This document shows positions 1 to 11,309 of a stretch of 64,000 nt of DNA, one piece after another; positions within the stretch are counted from its first letter, which is position 1; each line of letters opens with the position of its first letter. The notes under the pieces are model-generated. The model was not told where the DNA came from and searched no databases. It worked only from the letters and a program-made list of their open reading frames with translations. Source of the DNA: Ricordea florida (Eukaryota; Cnidaria; Anthozoa; Corallimorpharia; Ricordeidae); the NCBI GenBank assembly GCA_949710005.1, contig OX453282.1, positions 4,311,389 through 4,375,388 of the forward strand. The letters are read 5' to 3'. The translations under genes were made by a program, and so were the position numbers.

Positions 1-420
1 TGCAATGTTTTCTTTCTAAGAAGTCAATTGTCATAACAACCAACCGAGTCGAATGTTTATAGTTAAGCGTTTGAGAAACGAGTAATCCTTTAAGACGTTT
101 ATGGTAGAGGTGTTCGTGTTTGTTCAGCATTAATGTGTTGTTTAAACAGCTACAGGATAAGAACGATCTCAAAATTATCTGCTCTGATTGTCACTTTTGT
201 CGTTGTTCCATAAACTTTGCTGGAAATTGGAGCAATCTTTTCTCCCAAATTACCGTGGTCGCACATGTATTCAGATTTTCTTGCGTTCCCTTCATGTTCG
301 TTATATCAGTAATGTATGAATGCTGCCGGGTAGGTGGTGATATAACTTACAAACATTTATTTAGAAAAAGCCTCCAGAATAAGCAGATGGTAGAGTAGGA
401 GTCATACTGGAGAACAAATA
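1..420. other. No gene recognised
   Basis: AT-rich sequence with only short unconvincing frames. It could be intron or upstream sequence of the gene whose last exon lies at 1751-2244; no signal-peptide exon could be picked out. Confidence 0.4.
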
Positions 421-645
421 CTACCACAGTACACTATTTCTCAGTAGTTTTCCAAGGAATAGTCACACTGCAGTATGGTTTGATCCACAGATGAAAACGA
501 TAGAACCACACTGTATAGTAAAACAAACAGTACCATAATACAGTACTGTTCAGTAGCTTTCCAAATAATGGTCACACTGCATGGTTTGATCCACAGATGA
601 GAAAGTTAGAACCACAGTAGTAAATCAAACAGCATCGCATAATGG
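421..645 (+). repeat. Two monomers of the 106-bp satellite
   Basis: Two head-to-tail copies of the unit repeated at 2440-3000, marked by ACAGTACTGTTCAGTAGCTT, GGTTTGATCCACAGATGA and ACCACACTGTATAGTAAAAC. They are less regular than the main array (small gaps, first copy more diverged). A further half monomer lies at about 1185-1250. Confidence 0.8.
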
Positions 646-1428
646 TACTGTTGGTTAAGTTTCAACTTTGAAAGAACACTGCGCGATTTTCAGCTCCGTG
701 TAAAAACGGTTTTGAAAGGGTTCCAGTTTTTAATTGTAGTTTGTAAAAGGTCAATCTTTCTAAAAAAATCATATCCGAAAGTTGACAAATCTTCATTTCA
801 TATCAGTTAGAAATGGACGGACAAGTTTACCAGCTGTTACAACAGTTCAACTGAAGCGATACTTAACGTATCACCCTGTTAGTCGATTGCAAACTGTCAA
901 TTTGTTTCGGGCAATAACTTTTCGAATCTATTTGTCATACCTGTGTTTTTATTTTTTAGTGCACAGAGCTCGTACTAAATTAAAACCCAGTACACACTCA
1001 ATCCGCTAAAGCTAGCACGTAAATATGAAACACTTCAACTTTCCATTTTCAAAACAAAAAAAGTAGCGCCTGAAAGAATAAAATATCTTGACTGATAGAT
1101 GGATTTACATCGGTGCGGGGTAAAAAAGGTTAAACCATAGCTTGTATAGATTAGCAAACATTGCCACCGTAATGTAGCTCTAGAGCTACACTGTAAAGTA
1201 AAATAAAACAGTACCACAGTACAGTCAGTACTGTTCAGTGGCTTTCCAACTTTTCTGGCGTAAATTGCCGTTGAGTTGATCCCATTTTGATCGCATGTCC
1301 ATTTTGAATTTACGTCGAGAGCGTGATGGCGTGTCATTGGAATTTCGCTTATGAGATCCATGGATGGCAACCCTGTAAACATTTCATTTTATGGGATCGC
1401 AACAAAAAGACCTCAAGAGATAATGCAT
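646..1428. other. No gene recognised; one satellite half-monomer
   Basis: Nothing coding seen on either strand. About 1185-1250 holds a partial satellite unit (ACAGTACCACAGTACAGTCA followed by CAGTGGCTTTCCAAC). Confidence 0.4.
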
Positions 1429-1612
1429 ATTGCATGTACAGCATGATATATGTTGCATGGAATTCATAATGCATGTTGCTTGCCAAGGAATTATGCATGT
1501 TGCATTGGAAGGCAGAATAATTACCTTTTACGTGCGAAAGTATTACGCTTGTTGCTTTTAAGGCATAATGCAAGTTGCTGGCAAAGGCATGATGCATGTG
1601 GAAATTTGCATG
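1429..1612 (+). repeat. Degenerate 24-27-bp minisatellite (ATGCATGTTGC core)
   Basis: About six imperfect copies of a unit built on ATGCATGTTGC followed by a spacer such as TTGCCAAGG or ATTGGAAGGC. Spacing is roughly 20-27 bp and copies have drifted (ACGCTTGTTGC, ATGCAAGTTGC). It ends about 140 bp upstream of the exon at 1751, so it lies in an intron or promoter of that gene. Confidence 0.6.
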
Positions 1613-1750
1613 CAAAATGAACGATGCAAACTTTGCCTTGGCAGCGACGTATTACATATTCTCGCCGCGCTGCTTGGCACTGATGAAATGTAAGCTGAGA
1701 TGAAAGAAATGCAAAGTCCAAGGCGACCCTTCTTTTTTCTCACATGTTAG

Positions 1751-2244
1751 GCCAGTTGCAACAGCAGACACTGTTTTCAGTTTGGGAGCAAATCAACCTA
1801 ACCCCAGTTTGTTTCCAAGCACGTGGGAAAAAACCGGGCGTTGTACGATATTTAGGAAGTGAGGGAAAGCTACTCAGTGCTGTGAAGCTGGTCCATCGCG
1901 AGGGTCACGTGCGATGTGAAGAAAACAGGGCGTTCAATAGTCGATGGGGCTGCTACCACAACAGGAATTTCACAAGGTTTCCGTTAAACGTTGTCGTAAC
2001 CGACAACAACGACAACCTGATATTTCCACCGGAGAGGTACATCAGAAATCGCGGGCTTTGGTACAATCTTCCATTCACAGATGCGCTTCATTCCGACGAG
2101 CTTGTGTTTACCGAATACGCCCATCCGTTCTACCTAACACCGCGCTCTGAAGTTAAGATCTGGTATGGCGAGGACCTCAAAGAATGGAAAAACTCTGACA
2201 ATGTGGGGAGAGCATGCGTGGATATTTATGCACATCTTCAGTGA
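1751..2244 (+). CDS. Terminal exon of a secreted-type four-cysteine protein (paralogue 1)
   Basis: About 163 codons read without interruption to TGA, then ATTAAA at 2302 as a possible polyadenylation signal. The exon is preceded by a pyrimidine-rich tract and TTAG, and the reading frame enters in phase 1. The ATG at 1744 lies inside the acceptor and is probably not the start; an upstream signal-peptide exon is expected but not found. Counting from that ATG, cysteines at 23, 58, 70 and 158 match those of the paralogue at 7557-8041. Conserved blocks include SRWGCY, FPLNVV.TD, GLWY.LPF, DELVFT.YA.PFYL and KIWYGEDL. I recognise this as a small cnidarian-type extracellular domain but have no secure family name or function. 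Two disulfides are inferred. Confidence 0.8.
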
Positions 2245-2439
2245 GCAGTGACAAACTGTAGACTTTTGTTCGCTATGACTTTTGTTCACTATGATGAGAA
2301 TATTAAATGCTTCAATGTATAAAACTTGCTTTCTCATTCTCTTGACACGTCTTAACCGTTTCTATCCTTAAGGATAGTACATAATTTAATAAATGAAAGA
2401 TCCTCGCAGTTGGATAGTACCGCAATCGTGCGTTGTCTA

Positions 2440-3005
2440 GCTATAGTTTGATTTACAAATGAAAAAGTTGGAACCATGCTGTGTAACAAAAAATAACACA
2501 GCACCACAGTACAGTACTGTTCAGTAGCTTTCCAAACAATGATCACACGGCATGGTTTGATCTACAGATGAAAACGGTAGAACCACACTGTATAGCAAAA
2601 CAAACAGTACCACAGTACAGTACTGTTCAGTAGCTTTACAAAGAATGGTCACACTGCATGGTTTGATCCACAGATGAAAAAGGTAGAACCACACTGTATA
2701 GTAAAACAAACAGTACCACAGTACAGTACTGTTCAGTAGCTTTACAAAGAATGGTCACACTGCATGGTTTGATCCACAGATGAAAAAGGTAGAACCACAC
2801 TGTATAGTAAAACAAACAGTACCACAGTACAATACTGTTCAGTATCCTTACAAAGAATGGTCACACTGCATGGTTTGACCACAGAATGATGAAGAAGTTA
2901 GAACCACACTGAATAGTAAAACAAACAGTACCACAGTACAATACTGCTCAGTAGCTATACAAAGAATGATCACACTTCATGGTTTGATCCACAGATGGAA
3001 TAGGA
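2440..3005 (+). repeat. 106-bp tandem satellite array
   Basis: Five consecutive monomers. The marker ACAGTACTGT (or ACAATACTGY) starts at 2511, 2617, 2723, 2829 and 2938, giving spacings of 106, 106, 106 and 109 bp. Copies are nearly identical in the middle and drift at both edges. The same family recurs forward at 421-645 and reversed at 3330-3490 and 28660-29100. Minus-strand ORFs here only read through the repeat and are not genes. Confidence 0.92.
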
Positions 3006-3329
3006 CACAGATAGGACCAAATTCAATATTGAAGGCATGAAGCGTAGTTGTTTTCAACGGTTCATTCCCAAGTTAAAACCTTGAAAACTTTGATTAAAAT
3101 TTCCCTTAATTATTGATACACCGGTTGAATGACACGTTGATTCATTGTTTTATTGCTTCGGTTTTTTCGTCAATAAAGTTTACCAGGTACAGGTCAAATA
3201 ATTAACATAAACTAACATTAATTACGCAGTGCCGGAATAATAAACACAGTTGAGAAAAACTTCATGAGATTTGAATAATAAATCTGGGGCGGGTTTAACT
3301 TTTTCATCCGTGGATCAAACTATGCATGC

Positions 3330-3490
3330 AATGTGCCTTTTCTTTGGAAAACCACTAAACAGTGCTGCGCCGTAGTACTGTTTGTTTTACTATACAGTGT
3401 GGTTCTAACTTTTTCATCTGTGGATCAAACCATGCAGTGTGACCATTCTTTGTAAAGCTACTGAACAGTACTGTACTGTGGCCCTGTTTA
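3330..3490 (-). repeat. Satellite monomers in reverse orientation, cut by a transposon
   Basis: One and a half 106-bp monomers in the opposite orientation to the 2440-3000 array. The monomer breaks at 3490 exactly where the 3.84-kb element starts; the missing part (TTTACTAT, then GTGGCTCTA) resumes at 7333 on the far side. Confidence 0.8.
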
Positions 3491-3498
3491 TGTAATAG

Positions 3499-4604
3499 AT
3501 AATTACTGATCGTCATCCAAACCCATTGTTTTCTGTCTGCATTATATCATCGAATGCCGAGAGAAAAAAAATGCAAACCAAGTGTGTGAGAAAAACGGGT
3601 GCGGTCTTTTTTGGTAGCAGGGAAATTATCAGGGGTAATCTTACACGTGCTAAATCGACACGCAGCATTATTAAAACACGCAGCATTATTAAACCTATAA
3701 CAAGCTGCATTATTAAAAATAATGCTGCGTGTTTTGGTTTTAATAATGCAGCATGCTTTACATCCGTATATCCACTGCTGAAGCACTTCCTCGTCTCTTG
3801 CCATTCTTTAAAGATATTTAGCGCCCAATTCTACTTCCTTCGACTAGCATCGGAACTGTCTTCAAACCTCCGACATTCGTCAGATGAGATTGGCGCACGA
3901 AATCTTTCACTCCCTAGTAACAACAAGAGAAAATGAGGTAACAACCAATACTCCTCGTTACACAAACAATTAGGACTGAAAATATTTAGAAAAATACATG
4001 ACTATCTGTCTCACTAGAAAACGAACTAACCAAAGTCAAGAACATTTGTGTCCATATCCGCTTCTAATACTTTAATGAATAAAATTATTATCCTCTGATC
4101 ATTTTCTGTGCCCTTCACTCGTCGACACACCCATTCCTGAACAACAATAACAACATCGGGCTACACACAACTAAGCAAAACCAAAAGAACTGTAACGACT
4201 GAGAAAGTACTTACCATCTCATTCATCCGACTTAATAGTAAACGTTGACTGCGTAAGCAACAATTCTTCCTCAGAACTGCTTTCGCAGAAGTTTTCCGCC
4301 ATCATTCCAAACAACGAGTTGACTTTCAGAAAGAACTGTGTTTGTCGAGCAATATGCAAATTGAATCTACCTTGACAAACAAACAGTCAATAACTCGGTT
4401 CTGGTTGCATTTTTCACACGTACATGTCAAGTCATGCTCATGAAAACAATAGCTAATGTGGCCGTTACCTTGAATAAAAAGTATCGATTGAACGCCATAA
4501 ATTGTTTAACTTATTGTTTTCCACAAAAATACAAAAGGACGGTGACATTCGATGATATAATTGCAGACAGAAAACAACGGGTTTGGATGACGATCAGTAG
4601 TTAT
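3499..4604 (+). mobile_element. Non-autonomous TIR element, copy 1
   Basis: This 1.1-kb element has about 50-bp terminal inverted repeats (left CTGATCGTCATCCAAACCCA; matching reversed end at about 4550-4604). An internal hairpin at 3661-3755 is built from repeated GCAGCATTATTA units facing their reverse complement. No own protein: frames in it are shared with copy 2 but broken by indels. Copy 2 (6308-7332) differs by a roughly 50-bp deletion near 6650 and scattered substitutions. Confidence 0.8.
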
Positions 4605-4915
4605 AATAGATAATTATGAGGGCCCGTTCTGGTCAAAATTGCATTAATTATTTTTACCTCTACTGAATTAATAAAACGTGTTGTTCAGTTAATTTTGTGG
4701 TGTCTTATAAATAATTATATCTACTCTTCGAATTATTTTTGCATATTGTACCTTTCACTTTGTACTTCTTCTAAGTCTGGAATTAATTTTACCTGTCTGG
4801 AAATTTTTCATTCCTTTCATCAATTATTTTTTCCTATGCACGAATTTCTTAGCAAATCCCATACGCCATTGCGGGCTGATTGGAGTCCCATACTGCCCCT
4901 GAGGGTAATTCCAAG

Positions 4916-6306
4916 ATGGCGGCCAGAAGCGTTGTTGTTCGAGAGAGAAATGAGCGCGGTTTTCGTAAATTTCTGCAAAATTTGAAGGCAGTGTTTCGGC
5001 TTTTCCTGACTCCTGGGAATGGAAATTTAACAACCGATGCTATAGTTGAAGCAAGACATCATCTGCTAGATGCCAGAGGGACTTTATCTTTGTTGCTAGC
5101 TGAGTTGGAACGAGGTGACCCCAACCCATCAGGGTTACCAACAAGTACTATACAAGCACCCCTTCAGAATTTAAACGAATCTGTGGCTCAAATGATTAAC
5201 ATGTTGCCAGTTGAGATAGAGAGTAGACAGCAGGCTGAAAATTCTGATCAGGGCACTGCTTACTCTACATCTGTGACCACAACGCAGGTTGGACCTGGAC
5301 GGAGACGTTATGACATCTCTAGGGACCAGCTGGAACACTTGCGCTCACTTTTTTCTCTTGGCAAAAAATAGCAAATATGCTGCAGGTGAGTGTTTCTACC
5401 ATCCAGCGAAGGCGCAGGGAGTTTGGGCTCAGTGATGAATTTGAACGATATTCAGACTCAACAGATGATGAATTAGATCAGATTTATGCAAGTGTAACAG
5501 GTAACTCACGTGAAGGCCCCCTGACCCCTAATATGGGAAGGAGGAGGTTCATTGGTGCTTTGAGAAGCCGTGGATTACGAATTCAAAGATGGAGAGTAAG
5601 TGAATGTTTACGCCGTGTTGACCCCATTGGCACTGCTTTGCGATGGAGAATGACAATACATCGTAGAAAATATTTCGTTCCAACTCCTAACAGCCTTTGG
5701 CACATAGATTCGGGGCACAAGCTTATACGATACAAATTGATCACTCATGTTTGCATCGATGGCAAGACCAGATTGTTAGTTTATGTTTCCTGCTGCAACA
5801 ACAACAAGGCTGATACAGTGCTCTCTTTGTTCCAAAATGGAGTGGAACAGTGGGGACTACCTTCACGTGTTCGCTGTGACTATGGAATGGAAAACTTTTA
5901 TGTTGGCCAATACATGATAGAACACCGTGGAGAAGGCAGAGGAAGCATCATCACTGGATCCTCAGTGCACAACTCCAGAGTTGAAAGAGCTCATCGAGAT
6001 GTTTACTCGGGGGTGCTTGCCTCTTATGCACGTATTTTTGAGGCAATGGAAGATGAAAGCATTCTTGACATATTGGATGATGTTCATATATTCAGCCTTC
6101 ACCATGTCTAGGTTCCCAGGATCAATAGATCTTTAAATGAGTTTATTCAGCAAATGAACAATCACCCAGTTTCAACTGAAGACAATCAATCACCCTTACA
6201 GATGTGGGAACGGGGAATGTTAGAGAACATGCATTCTGGGCACAGTGCGCTTTCATCAGAAGAAATTGAGAACTTTGGTTCTGCTCGCCTCAGTAATTAT
6301 CTATTA
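4916..6306 (+). pseudogene. DDE (integrase-core) transposase, broken
   Basis: Likely start is ATG 4916 in a good context (AAGATGG). Codons run to 5371, where the frame is lost at a run of six A; one more A would join it in frame to the 5377-6111 part. That part starts with a helix-turn-helix (STIQRRRREFGLS) and has an integrase-type core. Numbered from Met 5377, the acidic residues are D111 (WHID), D168 (RVRCDYG) and E203 (RVERAHRD), spacing D-x56-D-x34-E as expected for an rve/RNase-H fold. An in-frame TAG at 6109-6111 then cuts the C-terminal helices, which continue in the same frame from 6112. Related proteins are frequent in cnidarian genomes; I cannot fix the superfamily (an IS3EU-like assignment is only a guess). 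Two lesions make it inactive. Confidence 0.85.
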
Positions 6307-6307
6307 C

Positions 6308-7332
6308 ATAATTACCGATCGTCATCCAAACCCATTGTCTTCTGTCTGCATTATATCATCGAATGCCGAGAGAAAAAAATGCAAACCAAGTGTGTGAGAA
6401 AAACGGGTGCGGTCTTTTTTGGTAGCAGGGAAATTATCAGGGGTAATCTTACACGTGCTAAATCGACACGCAGCATTATTAAAACACGCAGCATTATTAA
6501 ACCTATAACAAGCTGCATTATTAAAAATAATGCTGCGTGTTTTGGTTTTAATAATGCAGCATGCTTTACATCCGTATATCCACTGCTGAAGCACTTCCTC
6601 GTCTCTCGCCATTCTTTAAAGATATTTAGCGCCCAATTCTACTTCCTTCGAGAAAATGAGGTAACAACCGATACTCCTCGTTACACAAACAATTAGGACT
6701 GAAAATATTTAGAAAAATACATGACTATCTGTCTCACTAGAAAACGAACTAAGCAAAGTCAAGAACATTTGTGTCCATATCCGCTTTTAATGCTTTAGTG
6801 AATAAAGTTATTATCCTCTGATCATTTTCTGTGCCCTTCACTCGTCGACACACCCATTCCTGAACAACAGCAACAACATCGGGTTACACACAACTAAGCA
6901 AAACCAAAGAACTGTAAGGACTGAGAAAGTACTTACCATCTCATTCATCCGACTTAATAGTAAACGTTGACTACGTAAGAAACAATTCTTCCTCGATCAG
7001 AACTGCTTTCGCAGACGTTTTCCGCCATCATTCCAAACAACAATGAGTTGACTTTCAGAAAGAACTGTGTTTGTCGAGCAATATGCAAATTGAATCTACC
7101 TTGACAACAAACAGTCAATAACTCGGTTCTGGTTGCATTTTTCACACGTACATGTCAAGTTATGCTCATGAAAACAATAGCTAATGTGGCAGTTACCTTG
7201 AATAAAAAGTATCGATTGAACGCCATGAATTGTTTAACTTATTGTTTTCCACAGAAATACAAAAGGACGGTGACATTCGATGATATAATTACAGACAGAA
7301 AACAATGGGTTTGGATGACGATCAGTAATTAT
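6308..7332 (+). mobile_element. Non-autonomous TIR element, copy 2
   Basis: Direct repeat of the 3499-4604 element, with the same ends, internal GCAGCATTATTA hairpin (about 6469-6563) and orientation. High identity suggests both copies are young or were homogenised. Its right end (CAGTAATTAT) abuts the resumed satellite monomer at 7333. Confidence 0.8.
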
Positions 7333-7556
7333 TTTACTATTCCATGTGGCTCTATCTTACCCATCTGAGGTTGACGTCATGTGATTGATGTTATGTAATT
7401 GGAAATCTACTGAACAGAATTGAATGTAAATTTACCTTTTTTTCTTACCCAAGCACGTTGTCGTTTATTCATAAATGTTTGTTCTCTTACTTATGCTTAT
7501 ATTTAAAAAGTGACGTTTTAATTTATTTTATATTTTTCTGTTCTAACGATCCGCAG

Positions 7557-8041
7557 TTGCATCGAATCAAACGGTTGCATTCTGGGCAAAGATTAATCAG
7601 TTTCCAGTCTGTTTGTTCGCTCGCGGACAGAAACCCGGCATTTTTAGTTACCGTGGAAACGGAAAAATGGTTGGCGCCATGAAATTGGTTTACGTCAAAG
7701 GTTCTGTCCGCTGTACACAAAACATGGCATACGACAGCCGATGGGGTTGCTACCATCATCCAAGGAACGAAAATTTCCCACTAAATGTCGTTATAACGGA
7801 CGGCAACGACTTTCTGATTTACCCTGTCTCTAGATATATCCAAAATACCGGCCTTTGGTATTACCTTCCGTTCACCGACGCCAAGTACTCGGACGAGCTC
7901 GTATTTACCGATTATGCAAATCCGTTCTACCTCCCCAAGCACGCGACACTTAAAATTTGGTACGGCGAGGATTTGAAAAATACGAATAATGATGATAATG
8001 GAGGGCGAGTTTGTGTTGATGTATGGGCGCATCTCATGTGA
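7557..8041 (+). CDS. Terminal exon of a secreted-type four-cysteine protein (paralogue 2)
   Basis: About 160 codons to TGA 8039-8041, which overlaps an AATAAA signal at 8041-8046. The acceptor is well formed: a branch-like TTCTAAC, then CCGCAG ending at 7556. The frame enters in phase 1, exactly as in paralogue 1, so the intron is ancestral. The protein aligns with paralogue 1 from QT(V/L) to the C-terminal AHL, sharing PVC, CGxWGCY-type, GLWYYLPF, SDELVFTDYA.PFYL, KIWYGEDL and CVDVWAHL. The upstream exon is not visible; the composite transposon at 3491-7332 may lie in its first intron. Function unknown; a secreted, disulfide-linked domain is inferred. Confidence 0.82.
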
Positions 8042-8129
8042 ATAAAGTATTCGGGTAATAAAAGTTGTCTTTGACATTTCCTCTGAGTGAAATCCCGCGG
8101 GATGCGGGATAGCAATTGACATAATTTGA

Positions 8130-8540
8130 TTAGGTGGATAGATAGATGCTTTATTGAAAATACATTGCAGCCAAGAGGCTGAATTGCGTATAAAGTACAA
8201 AATAATATAAGTCATAATTTCAAAATATAGATATATACAATTAAAACTTAAAAAATTAATTAGTAAAATCTAAGATATGAAAATTATTTACAATATTAAA
8301 ATGTAACATTGACTTAGATGTATTAACGTTAACGCCTGAAGAGAGAATAAAAGTGTTCTTAGCTCTATTGGTCTTTACTTTAGGCACATCAAAAGTTCTT
8401 GGATGTTTTAGAGTATATCTGGTTGATTTATGTAATGGCGAAAGTAAATGATGCAATCTGTTGCTCTTATCGTTAAGAATGTCATTAAAAAGTGCATTAC
8501 ACAAGTTTCTATGATGTTCATTTAGCAAGATTAATTAAAT
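8130..8540 (-). pseudogene. CR1-like LINE, 3' end fragment
   Basis: The minus-strand frame (8256-8528) matches the C-terminal tail of LINE reverse transcriptases: LxxLLSPL, YTLKHPRTFDVPKVKTNRAK, NTFI. The same tail is seen in the LINE at 39301-39954. A short GATA tail (CTATCTATC on the minus strand) at 8135-8145 is the 3' end. It is 5'-truncated after about 410 bp, as is usual for LINE copies. Confidence 0.7.
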
Positions 8541-8608
8541 TCATAGCTAAGAGTGGGGCACGTGATTGCTACTGTCCTCGTCTGTATACGTTCTAGCTTT
8601 TTTCCTTG

Positions 8609-8704
8609 TAGCCTGCAGAACAGGCGTGAATTTTTTGCGTATTTCAGGCGAACAGAAGCGAGTCGCCTGAAGTACGCAAAAAATCACGCCTGTTCTGCAG
8701 GCTA
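8609..8704. repeat. 96-bp foldback palindrome
   Basis: Arms of about 42 bp (left starts TAGCCTGCAGAACAGGCGTG, right ends CACGCCTGTTCTGCAGGCTA) with a short loop around AACAGAAGCGAG. Pairing is almost perfect apart from one indel and a few substitutions. No coding potential; a foldback MITE is the simplest reading. Confidence 0.85.
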
Positions 8705-9860
8705 GTTTCCTTGACATAATGGACTGCGTATGAGGTTCTGTTTGTTGACTATTGATTTAATGATTGACAGATAAGTTTGATTGCATGATTAGGATAAGCC
8801 ACGCGTTCTCAGCTAGCGAGCTAGTTCGATGACACGTTCTCACTGAAAAGACTGTTTTGCTGACCTGCTTTTGCTAACTCGTGTTAACCTGTGTTTTAAG
8901 AAGAACGCTTGTAATTGGACTGGATAGTGTCACAGAAGTAAGTGTAAACACTTAATACTGAATTTGTTAAGTTAATATTGTGTATTCTCTCGTTCAAACT
9001 ACAGTGTAAGATCTAATGACCAAAACTATTGCCTTTCTTTTAGATCGAATAAAATAATCAATTACACGATTCACGAAGTCCAGTTGGTTACATGACATCC
9101 GTTTTCCCGGACCACAGCTCATGAGTCAAGTGCTTTGGTTGGGAGTAGTAGAACACAGGCACGGCATAGTCCAACACAGATCTTATACATGTAGTGTAGA
9201 ACAGCTTTAAATCATCACAACATACCTTGGCCCTTTTTTAATAAAATCAAAAAATGTAGCTTTTTTGATGCTTTCTTTATTACCTCGTATATATGGTCGT
9301 TCCATGATAAATGATGACACTTGCTATGGTTACACCTAATAACTTAACTTGGGTTCATACTTGATCACTAAGTCTGTCTTAGACGCTTTCTAAGTCGACT
9401 TAGTAAAATCATCAGTGTGAACTGCTAAGTCCGAAATGCGTGCACTTTACAGCGGCAAACTCAAAGGGGCTAAGACATTCTTAAGTCTTTTTCAAACACG
9501 ACTTAACGCTTGCTTAGGTAACATGATCGGTTATGATAAGAAAAACTTGTCAATGGGTCAGCAAATTTATCAGTCAAAAGCCCTCGTTCTGGATGCTACA
9601 ACGAGGAAAGCAAGCTTGTATCGCCACTTTGAAGACCATCACTTCGATTTTTCGCCGTATTCCGCAGACTTGTCCTCTTATTCAAAGTGAGTTTAGTCAT
9701 TCTGTTGAGTCCATTTTTTTTCTCAAGACTCAAGGGTTTCCTATCTTGTTTTTAGTCCCGAAGCGCGATTGCTAAGAACAACATGGTTGACGTTAGAAGA
9801 TAAAATTCGTATTCACAAACGGGCATGTAATACTCAGTTTAGTATACAAAGGTTCTTCAA
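8705..9860. other. No gene recognised
   Basis: No convincing exon on either strand. The open frame at 9436-9690 shows no family motif and lies in sequence rich in the motif TTAAGTC/GACTTAG, suggesting a decayed inverted repeat. Confidence 0.35.
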
Positions 9861-9869
9861 CCATTCTAT

Positions 9870-11190
9870 TTATTTATTTATTACAATTTAATAGCAAAAT
9901 CACTACAATAAAATAAAGATGATACTCTAAAAATAAGTTATAAGAATTAAGAGGAAGCAAGAGGAGATAAGTGAAAAGGAAAAAAAAGGAGAGAAAGAAA
10001 GGCAAAGAGAAAGACTGAGATCAGAGATAAAAGAAAGTAAAACAGAGCCATTGGGATTGTCCACAAAAGAGTCGACGACCCCATACAAGACGGACCACCT
10101 GAGAAACCCCTCCTAATAACCATTTACAAACGTAAAGAAATAAATAAAATAACTAATGAAATATTAGATTCGTTACTTAATTTTAGAAGATAAGAAATCC
10201 CTTACATCCTTTTTAAAACTAGAGATACTTAAGGCAAGACGCACAGATAGTGGTAATGCATTCCACATATCAACTATTCTATTAAAAAAACTAAACTTAA
10301 AAGTATTAGTTCTTGCATAGTTCTTCTTCAAGGTAAGTTCTTCCCTTCCCCTTTATAGCTTAGAGAGTACCTTTCAGAGTCTGAATAAAATTCAATATAC
10401 GAAGAGATATCTATGTTGATATACTCATTTAAAATTTTATAAAAAAACAAAACATCAAACAAAAAGCGTCTGTCCTCCTTCAAGGATAACAAGTTCAGTC
10501 TTTCTCTTCTAGTATCATACTCGTCATCTGTCTTCAGTATAAACTTGGTAGCTCTTCGTTGAATTTTTTTCCAACTTGTCAACACATCTAGCTGTATAAG
10601 GCGACCAGACAACAGTACAGTACTCTAGTTGGGATCTTACCAAGGCACAGTACAAAGGTTCTTAAGGTGGCTAGGTCATTCAGACCCCTACATGTTCTTT
10701 TGATGAGGCCTAGAATTTTGTTTGCCTTGCTTGATAATTTATCGACATGGGCATTCCAAGACAGCTTACTCAGAGTAGTGACTAGACCAAGATCACGAAA
10801 TTCCGATATTTCCTCCAAGGTGTTATTGTTGAGCCGAAGGTCAGCGTGAAAAGGCATTTTCTTCTTGGTGATACGCATCAATTTACATTTTTTCACATTG
10901 AAGTTCATAAGATTTTGTTGACTCCATGAGTACAGGTTATCCAGATCAGATTGAAAAACTTGGTGGTCGGATGGACAATTTATCACTCCAGATGTTTTAC
11001 AGTCATCAGCATACAAGGCAATTGTGTTACCAGCCATAACTACATCAGGTAAATCACTGATGGATATCACAAAGAGCAGGGGGCCCAAGAAGGAACCCTG
11101 TGGTACACCAGATGGGATGACAGTCCAGGAAGAACTTAGTCCCTCGATAACAACCCTTTGCTCTCTGTTAGTTAAGTAACTCGGCCTTGC
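9870..11190 (-). pseudogene. CR1/Jockey-like LINE, 5'-truncated reverse transcriptase
   Basis: The minus strand reads GVPQGSFLGPLLF (11060-11110), then YADD at the active site, a thumb/C-terminal region (NAHVDKLSSKANKILGLIKR) and, after a frameshift near 10600, SWKKIQRRATKFI and further C-terminal residues to 10328. The 3' UTR ends in an AAAT-rich tail near 9870. Sequence upstream of RT motif B is missing, so this is a 5'-truncated dead copy. Its tail and sequence differ from the LINEs at 38-40 kb and 61-63 kb, so it is another family. Confidence 0.85.
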
Positions 11191-11309
11191 ACCAGTTCAG
11201 CAGAGTACCAGAGATACAAAGTTACACAGTTTCTGCAAAAGTGATGAAATTTTGTCGAGACAAAGGCGCTGTTCTCAATGGGGCCGCTGAGAAAGGCGCA
11301 ATTTATTAT

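Larger units (their letters stand above)
3491..7332. mobile_element. Composite DNA-transposon unit: direct repeats around a DDE transposase
   Basis: The unit has two near-identical 1.05-1.1-kb flanks (3499-4604 and 6308-7332), same orientation, around a transposase relic. Each flank has its own terminal inverted repeats of about 50 bp: it begins ATAATTACTGATCGTCATCC, and its right end reads the same on the other strand. The middle part has ends sharing TAATAGATAATTA (4604-4616, and reversed at 6294-6306), also present at 3493. The whole unit interrupts a satellite monomer, with TTTA on both sides as a possible target duplication. This resembles two non-autonomous copies bracketing their autonomous relative; an alternative is one element with long direct terminal repeats. 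Confidence 0.75.

Noticed and set aside
2352-2709. Minus-strand ORFs with repeated FYYTVWF residues
   Set aside because: They read through the 106-bp satellite; the same protein pattern recurs at 28847-29229 for the same reason.
3526-3936. ORFs on both strands repeated at 6154-6696 and 6322-6612
   Set aside because: They are shared because the DNA is a direct repeat; the frames cross an internal hairpin and differ by indels.
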